Assembly: GCF_011382965.1 (NCBI RefSeq) | Contig: NZ_CP049934.1 | Coordinates: 1,116,001 to 1,180,000 of the forward strand | Length of the DNA stretch: 64,000 bases | Direction of reading: 5' to 3' | Origin: Leucobacter insecticola | GTDB lineage: Bacteria; Actinomycetota; Actinomycetes; Actinomycetales; Microbacteriaceae | Part shown: piece by piece, positions 34,998-46,298 of the stretch | Layout: the number at the start of each line of letters is the position of its first letter | Numbering within the stretch: position 1 is the stretch's first letter | Program-made: the position numbers and the translations under genes | The notes under the pieces: model-generated | Told to the model about the DNA's origin: nothing | Database searches by the model: none | The model's input: the letters and a program-made list of their open reading frames with translations, nothing else

Positions 34998-36215
34998 TCA
35001 AGCGGCGAGGGCGGTTTCTGATTGGGTTCGTGGCTGGTAGAGGCTGCCGGTTCTGATCATTGCGTGGAGGACGTCGCAGCGGCGCCTCGCCAGTGCGATG
35101 AGTGCTTGGTTATGGCGTTTGCCTTGCGCGATCTTCCGGTCGTAGTAGGCCCGTGATTCGGGATCTCGGAGCGCTGCAAACGCGGAAAGAAACATTGCAC
35201 GTTTCAGGACCTTGTTGCCGCGCTTTGAGGGGTGTTCGCCGCGGATCGAGGTGCCGGATCGGCGGGTGACGGGCGCGAGCCCGGCGTAAGACGCGAGGTG
35301 CCCGGCCGTGGGGAAATGTTTCCCGACGATCTCGGTGAGGAGTCTGGCTGCGGTCCTGACGCCGACTCCCGGCATACTCGTCAGGACCGGGTGAAGAGGG
35401 TGCGCTTCCACGATCTTCTCAACCTCGGACGCGATATCGGTGCGTTGCTGGCGGAGTTCGCTGAGTTGCTTCGCGAGCCGTGGCAGCACGATACTCGCGG
35501 CGTTCGTGCCGGTGACCGTCACGGTCTGTTGATCGAGGGCGTCGAAGATCTCCTGCGCCCATGCCCCGCCCTTGCGCGGGGCACGCTTGAGGAGCCTGGC
35601 CGCGACGCGCTTCTGCCCGGCTCGGCGCAACTCACCCGGTGATGGGTAACGCTGCAGCACATCGAGGATCGCGGGATGATCCAGACGCGGCCCGAGTACC
35701 CGTTCCAGGGTGGGATGGATCTGGGTGAGGAGACCTCGAACGCGGTTGGAGACTTGCGTGATTTGCGCGGCAAGATCATCATCGAAGCCACACAGCATCG
35801 AGAGTTCCGCGATCTGCTCATCGGCGACTTTGATCGATCGCAGAGTTGAGGGCATCGTGCGGGCGGTCTCCGCGATGATGAACGCGTCCCGTGCGTCGGT
35901 CTTCGCTTCACCGGGGTGGAGGTCAGCGACGCGGCGCATCGTGAGGCCGGGGAGATACCCGACGAGCACACCATGCGCTTGCGCGACGGCGACGGGGAGC
36001 GCCCCGATCGTGGCGGGCTGGTCAACGACCAGCAGAGCGGGGCCGTGCTCAGCGAGTTGATCTAGCACCGATATGATCTTGGCTTCGGTGTTCGGGAGCG
36101 GCTTGTCGTAGAGCTTCTTCCCGTCGCGGGTGAGCGCGACCGCGTGATGCTCGCTCTTGCCGACATCGAGGCCGATGAAGACCGCGACGTCGTCGTAGTG
36201 CTCAATGCTGTTCAA
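34998..36215 (-). CDS. IS110-family transposase
   Basis: 405-residue DEDD transposase. The N-terminal RuvC-like domain starts VFIGLDVGKSEHHAVALTRDG and has LLVVDQPATIGALPVAVA and KTDARDAFIIAE, carrying the acidic residues. The C-terminal transposase_20 domain has LTSMPGVGVRTAARLLTEI and GLAPVTRRSGTS, with the catalytic Ser region. It probably starts at TTG 36215, eight bases after GGAGG. It appears complete, so the element may still be active. Confidence 0.93.
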   Translation of the reverse strand: MNSIEHYDDVAVFIGLDVGKSEHHAVALTRDGKKLYDKPLPNTEAKIISVLDQLAEHGPALLVVDQPATIGALPVAVAQAHGVLVGYLPGLTMRRVADLHPGEAKTDARDAFIIAETARTMPSTLRSIKVADEQIAELSMLCGFDDDLAAQITQVSNRVRGLLTQIHPTLERVLGPRLDHPAILDVLQRYPSPGELRRAGQKRVAARLLKRAPRKGGAWAQEIFDALDQQTVTVTGTNAASIVLPRLAKQLSELRQQRTDIASEVEKIVEAHPLHPVLTSMPGVGVRTAARLLTEIVGKHFPTAGHLASYAGLAPVTRRSGTSIRGEHPSKRGNKVLKRAMFLSAFAALRDPESRAYYDRKIAQGKRHNQALIALARRRCDVLHAMIRTGSLYQPRTQSETALAA

Positions 36216-36410
36216 GGGGTGTTCCTCCGTCCTGCTTGTATGTGTTCGGCAGTCAGGTGGCGGTAGGCGTCGGCATCCACGTTACGAACGACCCTGCCCC
36301 GATATGCGCGGCTGTGGTCTTGCCCCTATCAGCGATCACCGACCGCCAGACCGGAGGTCGGTGACAACACCCCCCAGATCATTGGTACGACAGGGGGCAA
36401 CAATCATGCC
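36216..36410 (-). ncRNA. Candidate bridge RNA region of the IS110 element
   Basis: The noncoding flank on the 5' side of the transposase gene is where IS110-subgroup elements encode the bridge RNA that pairs with target and donor DNA. A 9-bp stem, TCACCGACC (36336-36344) with GGTCGGTGA (36356-36364), is present along with other inverted words. Guide loops were not assigned. This call rests on position and family knowledge. Confidence 0.5.
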
Positions 36411-36485
36411 GGCCCCGGCTGGCTGCCTCACTCCTCATCCTCGCGGATCAGGAGCTACGAACAAAGTAACGGGGGCGATGATGCT

Positions 36486-36554
36486 GAGCCTGCGCCCCAC
36501 TGTCGAGCCTGCGGTTCCTGACTGCAGGTTCGGCGGTGAAGCGCAGGTTCGGCG
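36486..36554. repeat. Intergenic palindromic repeat, family C, copy 1
   Basis: GAGCCTGCG (36486) with inner GAGCCTGCGGTTCC is mirrored by GCAGGTTCGGCGGTGAAGCG and CGCAGGTTCGGCG to 36554. It shares its words and order with copies at 43641-43705 and 60468-60538. It lies between the IS110 element and radA. Confidence 0.7.
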
Positions 36555-36617
36555 AAGCGGCGCCGCCGCCGCGTGTGCCCAACCGTGAATGTCGGCGGCT
36601 CCCATTAGGCTCCCAGC

Positions 36618-37988
36618 ATGGCAAAAAACACGAGCAGCTACGCGTGCACCGAGTGCGGATGGCAGGCCTCAAAGTGGGTCGGCCGCTGCGGCGAGTGCCA
36701 ACAGTGGGGCACGGTCTTAGAGCGCGGCGCCCCCAAAGCTTCTCTCGCGCGCACCACGCAGGCGGTCGCCCCGGCTGCCGGGCGTGAGGCGCTGCCCATC
36801 ACCGAGCTTCGGGGTGACGCGCTGATCCACCGCCAGACGGGTATCGGCGAGTTTGATCGGGTGCTCGGCGGCGGAGTGGTGCCGGGCGCCGCGATCCTGC
36901 TCTCTGGTGAGCCCGGCGTGGGCAAATCGACGCTGCTGCTCGACGCGGCCGCGCGCGCCGCGCAGGTGGGCGCCCGCGTGCTGTACGTCAGCGGTGAAGA
37001 ATCGACGGGGCAGATCCGCATGCGTGCCGAGCGCACCGGAGCACTGCACCCCACGCTGTTTCTCGCGAGCGAGACGGATCTCGCGACGGTGTTGGGGCAC
37101 ATCGAAGAGGTGGATCCTGAGTTCATCATCGTTGATTCGGTGCAGACCCTCGCGAGTGCCCAGGTGGAGGGTGGCGCCGGCGGCCCCTCGCAGGTGCGCG
37201 AAGTGGCGGCGGCGCTGATCCGGGTCGCGAAGGGGCGCGACACCCCCGTTATTCTCGTCGGCCACGTCACGAAAGACGGCTCGGTCGCGGGGCCCCGGCT
37301 GCTTGAGCATCTCGTCGACGTCGTGTGCCACTTCGAGGGTGACCGGCACACTGCGCTGCGTTTCCTGCGCACCCTGAAGAACCGTTACGGCCCGACGGAC
37401 GAGGTCGGGTGCTTTGAGATGACGGGGAGCGGGATCCGGGAGGTGGCGGATCCGAGTGGTCTCTTCTTGAGCCGGGCACCGGAGGCCGTGAGCGGTACCT
37501 GCGCAACCGTCGCGATGGAGGGGCGCCGGGCGCTTCCCGTCGAGGTGCAGGCGCTGGTCGTGCCGACGAGCGCGCCGAACCCGAGACGCGTTACGAGCGG
37601 CGTGGAGTCCGCTCGTGTGGCGATGATTCTCGCGGTGCTTGAGCGGAGGCTGGACGTGAGGTTGAGTGACCGCGACGTGTATGTGTCCACGGTCGGCGGC
37701 GTGAAACTGACCGAGCCCGCCTCGGATCTCGCGATCGCCCTCGCCGTGTTGTCTGCGCACGTGGACCGCCCGCTGCCGCAGAATCTTGCCGCCTACGGGG
37801 AGATTAGCCTGGCCGGGGAGGTGCGGCCGGTCTCGGGCGGGGCGCAGCGCGCCAACGAGGCGAAGCGTCTGGGGTATTCGAAGATCCTCGACTCGGGTAT
37901 CGCGCGGCTGGATCTCGCGCGGGACCGGGCAGGATTGGGGGATGGTGTTGCGACCGGCCAGAGGAGGCGTGATCCTGAACCAATTTGA
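36618..37988 (+). CDS. radA: DNA repair protein RadA/Sms
   Basis: 456-residue RecA-like ATPase/helicase that helps process recombination intermediates. It has the N-terminal zinc finger (CTECGWQASKWVGRCGEC), Walker A GEPGVGKST, the RadA-specific KNRYGPTDEVGCFEM and a C-terminal Lon-like domain (AYGEISLAGEVRPV). Full length. The ATG lies six bases after a TAGGCT -10, so it is probably leaderless. Confidence 0.96.
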   Translation: MAKNTSSYACTECGWQASKWVGRCGECQQWGTVLERGAPKASLARTTQAVAPAAGREALPITELRGDALIHRQTGIGEFDRVLGGGVVPGAAILLSGEPGVGKSTLLLDAAARAAQVGARVLYVSGEESTGQIRMRAERTGALHPTLFLASETDLATVLGHIEEVDPEFIIVDSVQTLASAQVEGGAGGPSQVREVAAALIRVAKGRDTPVILVGHVTKDGSVAGPRLLEHLVDVVCHFEGDRHTALRFLRTLKNRYGPTDEVGCFEMTGSGIREVADPSGLFLSRAPEAVSGTCATVAMEGRRALPVEVQALVVPTSAPNPRRVTSGVESARVAMILAVLERRLDVRLSDRDVYVSTVGGVKLTEPASDLAIALAVLSAHVDRPLPQNLAAYGEISLAGEVRPVSGGAQRANEAKRLGYSKILDSGIARLDLARDRAGLGDGVATGQRRRDPEPI

Positions 37989-38065
37989 AACGATTTGGAC
38001 CAAACTGAGCGATGAATAGCCTGCGTAGATTTTTAGCCAATCTGCGCGAGGTAGACTAGAGGATC

Positions 38066-39573
38066 GTGAGCAAGAACACAGTAGATGTAGTCCTCATCGG
38101 CGGCGGCGTGATGAGCGCGACCCTCGGCACCCTGATCAAGCAGGTGCAGCCTGACTGGTCAATCGAGATTTTCGAGTCCCGCCAAGACGTAGCCACGGAG
38201 AGCACCAACGCCTGGAATAACGCGGGTACGGGTCACGCAGCACTCTGCGAGCTGAACTATATGCCCGAGGCCGCCGACGGTACGCTCTCGGCCGAGAAGG
38301 CGATCGACATCAACGAGCAGTTCCAGCTGTCTCGGCAGTGGTGGTCGACGCTGGTAAAGAAGGGGATTCTGGGCGAGCCCTCAACCTTCATTAATCCCAC
38401 CCCGCACATGACCTTCGTGCAGGGAGAATCGAACGTCGACTACCTGCGTCGCCGCTACGAGATCCTGAAAAAGGAACCGCTCTTCGCTGACATGGAATAC
38501 AGCGAGGATCCCGAGCAGATCGCCGAATGGGCGCCGCTGCTCATTGACCGTCGTGCAAAGGACGAGGTGTTTGCCGCAACCCGCTCCGAGAGCGGCACCG
38601 ACGTCGACTTTGGCGCGGTCACCCACCAGCTTTTTGACTACCTCGTGTCACAGGGAGCGAAGCTCAACCTCGGCAGCCAGGTTCGCAAGCTCAAGCGCCA
38701 GGCCGACGGGACCTGGAACGTGCACGTGCGTAATCGCGCCGGCTACGGCACTCGCACGGTGAACGCGAAGTTCGTGTTTGTGGGTGCTGGCGGCGGCGCA
38801 CTGTCACTGCTGCAGTCCTCCAAGATCCCCGAGATCAAGGGCTTCGGCGGCTTCCCCATCAGCGGAAAGTTCCTGAAGACCGACAACCCCGAGATCGTCG
38901 CGCATCACAAAGCAAAGGTGTACGGGAAGGCCGCGGTGGGTGCCCCCCGATGTCGGTTCCTCACCTCGACACCCGCGTCGTCGACGGCAAGGAGAGCATC
39001 CTCTTCGGTCCGTATGCGGGCTTCAGCCCTAACTTCCTGAAGAAGGGCTCGTGGTGGGATCTGCCGGGATCGATCCGCCTGCACAATATTGGCCCCATGC
39101 TCAAGGTCGGCCTGACCCAGTGGTCGCTCGAAAAGTATCTTGCCGGTGAGCTGCTTGCGAGCCGCGAGAAGCAGATGGAAACGCTCCGCCAGTACATGCC
39201 CTCGGCCCGTACCTCCGACTGGGAGATGATCACAGCCGGACAGCGTGTGCAGGTCATGAAGAAGGACCCGCAAAAGGGCGGGATTCTGCAGTTCGGCACC
39301 GAGGTCATTACGGGCGCTGAAGGATCCATCGCGGGTCTGCTTGGCGCGTCACCGGGTGCTTCAACGGCAGTGTACGCGATGCTGGGCGTGCTTGAGAAGT
39401 GCTTCCCCGAGCAGTACAAGAGCGTGTGGAGCAAGACGTTCAAGGAGCAGGTTCCGGCGCTTGGCGCGGGACTGAATGGTGACGCGGCGGCGGCCAAGGC
39501 CTCACTCGCTGCGACCGCCGAGGTGCTCGGGCTGAACAAGTCGGGTGCTGCGCCCGCCATCGACGCGGTTTAG
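38066..39573 (+). CDS. mqo: Malate:quinone oxidoreductase (one-base frame break)
   Basis: About 502 residues once one C is added to CCCCCC 38943-38948. This peripheral membrane flavoprotein oxidises malate to oxaloacetate and passes electrons to quinone. The FAD-binding start [39 protein letters not shown] and [13 protein letters not shown] are characteristic, and the second half begins [22 protein letters not shown]. The junction restores the conserved [18 protein letters not shown] -10 eight bases before the GTG suggests a leaderless transcript. Confidence 0.93.
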
Positions 39574-39581
39574 CGCGCGGG

Positions 39582-40337
39582 TCACTCCGCGAGCAGGCGC
39601 TCCAAGAACTCGGCGGTGTCTTCCCACCCGGTGACCGCGTGGCACTCGACCCCGAGAGCCTTCACCGGGTAGTCGTTGCCATCGGGATCGAGGCGATCGC
39701 CCACAAACAGCATCTCGCTGAGGGGGATCCCGGTGTGCTCCTCGAGTTTGCGCATCCCGTAAGCCTTGTCGATGCCGCGCCTGGTGATGTCGACCGAGGT
39801 TGATCCGCCGCTGCGGACCTCAAGTTCGGGAAGCCGGGAGGCGACGGCGGCCCGCAGCGCGTTCTTTTTCGCGCCGTCGGGATCCCACGCGTGTTTTGCG
39901 GACACCGGCGCGCTCTGGCCGAGTGCTGAGAACGTGACCTGGGATCCGCGATCCTCAAGGATCTCGCCCCAGGGCTCAGCTTCCCACAGCCCTAGACGCT
40001 CGGCCTCCTCGCGCAGCGCCGTAAGGGCGGCGACACTCTCGGCGGGAGCCAGGTGCTCCTGATACACGGTGTGCCATGCGCCGGATTCACGTCGTTCGTA
40101 GCGGGTTCCGCAGGTGGGCAGCAGGTGTAGCCGCTCCAGCGATGCTTCGTCGACCCCGTCGAGTCGGGAGACGAGTTGTGTCTCGAACTGCTCAAAGTTG
40201 CCGCCAGAGATCACCGCGACGGTGGTGCGTGCGAGCAGCTTGGCGAACACCGCGAGCATGCGCGGATCTGCCGCTGACTTGGAAGGGGCGAGAGTGTCGT
40301 CGAGGTCAAATGCGATCAGGCGAGGCAGCTTGGTCAT
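39582..40337 (-). CDS. HAD-IIB hydrolase (phosphomannomutase-like)
   Basis: 251-residue haloacid dehalogenase-fold phosphatase. Motif I is IAFDLDDTLAPS (nucleophile Asp), motif II TVAVISGGN, motif III near DKAYGMRKLEEHTG and motif IV EMLFVGDRLDPDGNDYPV. The type IIB cap and overall length resemble eukaryotic-type phosphomannomutases and sugar-phosphate phosphatases. The ATG at 40337 is favoured over a TTG one codon upstream. It is convergent with mqo, with nine bases between stops. Confidence 0.87.
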   Translation of the reverse strand: MTKLPRLIAFDLDDTLAPSKSAADPRMLAVFAKLLARTTVAVISGGNFEQFETQLVSRLDGVDEASLERLHLLPTCGTRYERRESGAWHTVYQEHLAPAESVAALTALREEAERLGLWEAEPWGEILEDRGSQVTFSALGQSAPVSAKHAWDPDGAKKNALRAAVASRLPELEVRSGGSTSVDITRRGIDKAYGMRKLEEHTGIPLSEMLFVGDRLDPDGNDYPVKALGVECHAVTGWEDTAEFLERLLAE

Positions 40338-40373
40338 CAAGCTATCCTCTCACGGGTGCCAACGCTCTTTGGT

Positions 40374-40423
40374 GTGTGCGCAGATGGTTCTTATGGGCCG
40401 TGATAAGAACGAATTGCGCACAC
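40374..40423. repeat. 50-bp palindromic repeat, family B, copy 2
   Basis: GTGTGCGCA (40374-40382) is inverted as TGCGCACAC (40415-40423). The inner arms TTCTTAT and ATAAGAA are also complementary. Read on the minus strand it matches the copy at 13152-13201. It lies upstream of the HAD-hydrolase gene and past the end of the DUF6941-like gene. Confidence 0.8.
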
Positions 40424-40457
40424 GCCAAACTGTCGGCGGGTGATCCCGAATCCGCAG

Positions 40458-40877
40458 CTACTCCTCGAAATCTGGCATGGTGGTCGAGTTCGCGTAAAAA
40501 CGCACGTCGACCCGCTCAAGCCCTGAGCCTTCGAAGATGATCCGGTAGCTGCCCGGCATGGGAACCTGCGCGTCCGTGAGGGAGAACACCATCGGAATGT
40601 AACCGAAGGAGTCGTTTCCGCCGCCCAAGCTGAAGGTGCCCTCCAAACTGAAGACCTCGCCGCCACCAACGGCTGGCTCGCACCGGGCCCGGAATGTGCG
40701 CTCGGGATCGCCGCGCCGCGCCTCGTTCTCGTCGTACTCGACAACGACCACGAGCGTCGCTCCAAGCGCCGCCGGGTATGCCTCGCGGTTGATCGTGTTG
40801 ATGAAGCCGGAGAGCACCCCGAGCGTGCCCTCGCGGACATTCGCCGCATCGGCGAGAAAAGCTGCTGCAATTTTCAT
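40458..40877 (-). CDS. DUF6941-like protein
   Basis: 139-residue soluble, beta-rich protein starting MKIAAAFLADAANVREGTLG. This opening and the later FSLTDAQVPMPGSYRIIFEG fit a family of unknown function found across actinobacteria (DUF6941, recognised from memory). GGAGGA about five bases before the ATG at 40877 fixes the start, although the frame is open further upstream. Function is unknown. Confidence 0.75.
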   Translation of the reverse strand: MKIAAAFLADAANVREGTLGVLSGFINTINREAYPAALGATLVVVVEYDENEARRGDPERTFRARCEPAVGGGEVFSLEGTFSLGGGNDSFGYIPMVFSLTDAQVPMPGSYRIIFEGSGLERVDVRFYANSTTMPDFEE

Positions 40878-40978
40878 GGGGTCCTCCGGAGTGTTCAAAT
40901 GTGTGACCGTCTCTGCTAAGCCTTTCATGTTTCTCTGTGGGCGGGTCATCACAGGCCGCAAGAATCGCACCCGACTAA

Positions 40979-43365
<2,387 letters not shown>

Positions 43366-43551
43366 TCTCAATCCGCCGGTTGAGCGCGCAATACTCAGAG
43401 AAGAAAGCAGCGCTTTCTTCCGTATGGCGCGATGGCGCCACTGCGCCAAGTGAGTCGAAACCAAGAGTCCTTTGAATTCGATACTTCGACTCGGCTGATG
43501 CCTCGCTCAGCACGGCGCTCGGCAAGCCTCGCTCAATCGGCGGAACTTTTC

Positions 43552-43593
43552 CCCCGTCATCCTGCGATTCCTTTGGAACGCAGGATGACGGGG
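43552..43593. repeat. Palindromic repeat, family D, copy 1
   Basis: CCCCGTCATCCTGCG (43552-43566) pairs perfectly with CGCAGGATGACGGGG (43579-43593), and the loop is partly palindromic as well (TTCC...GGAA). The word GCAGGATGACGGG returns near 43611, 52880 and 53070. Confidence 0.8.
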
Positions 43594-43640
43594 TGGGGCT
43601 GGTCTATATGCAGGATGACCGAGCGTAGCTGGTTTTCACC

Positions 43641-43705
43641 GAGCCTGCGTTTCACCGTCGACCCTGCGGTCAGGAACCGCCAGTTCGGCGGTGAAACGCA
43701 GGCTC
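43641..43705. repeat. Intergenic palindromic repeat, family C, copy 2
   Basis: A perfect 17-bp stem: GAGCCTGCGTTTCACCG (43641-43657) with CGGTGAAACGCAGGCTC (43689-43705). Between them a second hairpin, GCGGTCAGGAACCGC, is nested. It is the most symmetrical of the three copies. Confidence 0.8.
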
Positions 43706-43720
43706 GACGAGCAATGCTAC

Positions 43721-45378
43721 TCAACCCTTGAGCAGCGCCTCCTGGGTGGGGCGCAGATCCGCCTCGCCAGCCGCGGGCCAGTGCGACATTGCCCGCTCCG
43801 CGAGCGCGGTGATCGTGAGCGAGGGGTTGACGCCGGGGTTCGCCGGCACCGCAGCGCCGTCGATCACGGAGAGCCCGGGGTGCCCCACACGCGGTGGTAG
43901 CGGTCGATCACCCCCGAATCGGGGGACGCGGAAATCACCGCGCCGCCGAGAAAGTGGGCGGTGAGGGGGATCCCGAACACTTCGGGCCAGGATCCGCGCG
44001 CCTCCGCGGGCACCCCGCTCTCCTGCGAGAGCCGCGCCGCAATCGCCTCGGTCGCGCGGTGCGCTTGCGGCAGGTAAGAAGGGTTGGGTTCGCCGTGCCC
44101 CTGGGCACTCGTCATCCACAAACGCCCAAAGCGCCGCCGCAGTGACAGCGTCAGTGAGTTGTCGGCGGTCTGCATCACCAGCGCGATGATGCCGCGATCG
44201 CTCCAGCGGCGCAGCGACCCGAGCTTGAACTGGCGCACCGGGTGGCGCAGCGAACGACCCAGCACAAAACCGAGTCGCGCGGGCAGCGAGCGGTCTCCCG
44301 GCACCATCACGGTGGCGAGCGCGCCCATCAGGTTCGAGCCGGGGCCGTAGCGGACGTTCTCAACGTGGGTGGTGTCGTCGACGTGGAACGACGTGGTGAT
44401 CGCAACCCCGCGCGTCAGTTCGGCGTTCTCGGGGACGCTGACCGCGACCGCCCCGTCGAGCGCCTCCGAATTTGTGCGCGTGAGGCGGCCGATGGCGTCG
44501 GACACCCGCGGCAGATCCCCGCTCGCTTTCATGCGGTGCAGCAGTTGCTGCGTTCCCCAGGTGCCCGCGGCGAGCACCACCTGGGTTGCCGTCACGGTGC
44601 GCTCGTCCGCGCGCGCCCCTGTCCAAGATCCGCTGCGCCGTGACGTCACCGCGAAGCCACCACCCGGCAGTTCCCGCACGCGCGTCACGGTACGCATCGG
44701 CTCGATCGTGACACCGCGCCGCTCGGCGAGCGCCAGATAGTTTTTCATCAGGGTGTTCTTCGCACCCACGCGGCACCCGACCATGCAGTTTCCGCACAGG
44801 GTGCAGCCGGTGCGGTCGGGGCCGTCACCGCCGAAGAACGGATCCGCCACCCTTACGCCCGGCGTCCCCAGGAACACCCCGACGGGGGCGTTTCGAAACG
44901 TTGAGCCCACCCCCAAATCCTCCGCAGCCCCGCGCATGATCCGCTCGACGGGGCCCGTGTGCGGGTAGTGCTCCACGACACCGAGCATCTGTTTCGCGAC
45001 GGCGTAGTGCGGTGCGAGTTCAGTGGCCCAATCGGCAATCTTTGCCCACTGCGGGTCGGTGAAGAATGGAGTGCCCGGTTCATAGAGCGTGTTGGCGTAG
45101 TTCAGCGATCCGCCCCCGACACCGGCCCCCGCGAGCACCATCACGTGCGGCAGGCGGTGGATCCGCTGCACCCCGAAGCACCCCAGATACGGTGCCCAGA
45201 GGTAGCGCCGCACGTTCCAGCTGGTCTTCGCGAAGTCTTCGTCTGCGAAGCGCCGCCCGGCCTCCAGCACCCGCACCCGGTAGCCCTTCTCGGCGAGGCG
45301 CAGCGCGGACACAGAGCCCCCGAAACCGGATCCGATAATCACGACATCTTCGTCGTATGCTGCGGCACGGTGTGTCAT
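43721..45378 (-). CDS. GMC-family FAD oxidoreductase, cholesterol-oxidase-like (one-base frame break)
   Basis: About 552 residues if one base is added to CCCC 43883-43886. The FAD-binding start [38 protein letters not shown] and the C-terminal [32 protein letters not shown] are typical of GMC oxidases of the ChoD/cholesterol-oxidase branch. A cysteine cluster, [12 protein letters not shown], could hold an iron-sulfur or metal site and is known in this branch. The ATG at 45378 overlaps the kinase stop. The substrate, a sterol or other hydroxylated lipid, is uncertain. Confidence 0.87.
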
Positions 45379-46298
45379 GAGCGGTCCTCCTCCGCGGTGG
45401 CGTGCGGCACCATCATCTTGAGTCTCGCGGGCAACACCGTGATCGCGCAAGTGTCGGTGCCCACAAATTCGCCGTCCGCATAAATCGAGAGCCCCGGCGC
45501 GGACACACCGACCTTGTGCACGCGCCGCTGCGACACCTGCGGCAGCTCGAGATGCTGCCCGCGCAGCAGCTTGGGGAACAGCCGGATCAGCTCCCAACGT
45601 CGCATCGGGGCAACGTGGACCACGTCGAAAAAGCCGTCGCTCGGGTCCGCACCCGCGCAGATCGGCATCCCGCCGCCGTAGGACACCGTGTTACCGATCG
45701 CAATCAGGGTCCCCGGTTCGGCGCGCTCCGGTTCGTCGTCGATCTGCACCTTGAACGCGAGCGGGGACAGCCGCAGCAGTTCGATCACGAGCGCGAGGTA
45801 GTAACGCAGCGAACCCGAGGGCCAGCGCAGCCGGTTGGTGCGATCGCTCACCTTCGCATCAAAGCCGAGCGCCGCGATCGTCAGGAAGTGTTTTACGCGG
45901 CCGCTGCACTGGAGCTCGCCGACGTCAAGATCGCGGATGGTGCCGGTCACGGCGAGAGCGGCCGCGTCGGCGGGATCGGTGCGCGGGATCCCGAGCGTGC
46001 GGGCAAGGTCGTTTCCGGTGCCGGCGGGCACGAGCGCAAGCGGCACCGCGCTGCCGAGCACAGACTCGAGGACCTCCGACATGGTGCCGTCGCCGCCCAC
46101 CACCACCAGGAGGGCGGGGTCATCGCGCAGCGCCTGCGCCGCAAGCGCCACCGTGTCTGCGGCAGACGCACCGGCGTACGCGCGCACCTCGACACCACGC
46201 GCACGCAATTCGGCGATCGCGGCCGCGGCGGCTGTGCGCCCGCGACCCTTGCCCGCGAAGGGGTTTGAGAGCACGGCGATGTGCCCGTGCGGGGTCAC
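45375..46298 (-). CDS. Diacylglycerol/lipid kinase
   Basis: 307-residue lipid kinase of the DagK/YegS family. HIAVLSNPFAGKGRGR, VVVGGDGTMSEVLESVLGS and the nucleotide-binding PAGTGNDLARTLGIP are all present, with a beta-sandwich C-terminal domain after them. It likely phosphorylates diacylglycerol or a related lipid. It starts at a GTG overlapping the stop of the oxidase gene upstream, and its stop overlaps the GMC gene start, so the three genes form a tight operon. Confidence 0.92.
   Translation of the reverse strand: MTPHGHIAVLSNPFAGKGRGRTAAAAAIAELRARGVEVRAYAGASAADTVALAAQALRDDPALLVVVGGDGTMSEVLESVLGSAVPLALVPAGTGNDLARTLGIPRTDPADAAALAVTGTIRDLDVGELQCSGRVKHFLTIAALGFDAKVSDRTNRLRWPSGSLRYYLALVIELLRLSPLAFKVQIDDEPERAEPGTLIAIGNTVSYGGGMPICAGADPSDGFFDVVHVAPMRRWELIRLFPKLLRGQHLELPQVSQRRVHKVGVSAPGLSIYADGEFVGTDTCAITVLPARLKMMVPHATAEEDRS

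Larger units (their letters stand above)
34974..36410 (-). mobile_element. IS110-family insertion sequence
   Basis: One IS110-type transposase gene with a short 3' flank and a noncoding 5' flank of about 195 bp, as in the IS110 subgroup. Exact ends are uncertain because the family lacks clear terminal repeats. GGGGGGTGCCCC marks the left edge region and CAGGGGGCAACA the right. It sits only about 70 bp upstream of the 5' end of tRNA-Ser. Confidence 0.75.
43366..43720. other. Repeat-rich space between argH and the GMC oxidase gene
   Basis: 355 bp between convergent genes with no credible coding sequence. It contains the family D hairpin (43552-43593) and the family C hairpin (43641-43705). Either could terminate transcription from both sides. 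Confidence 0.6.
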
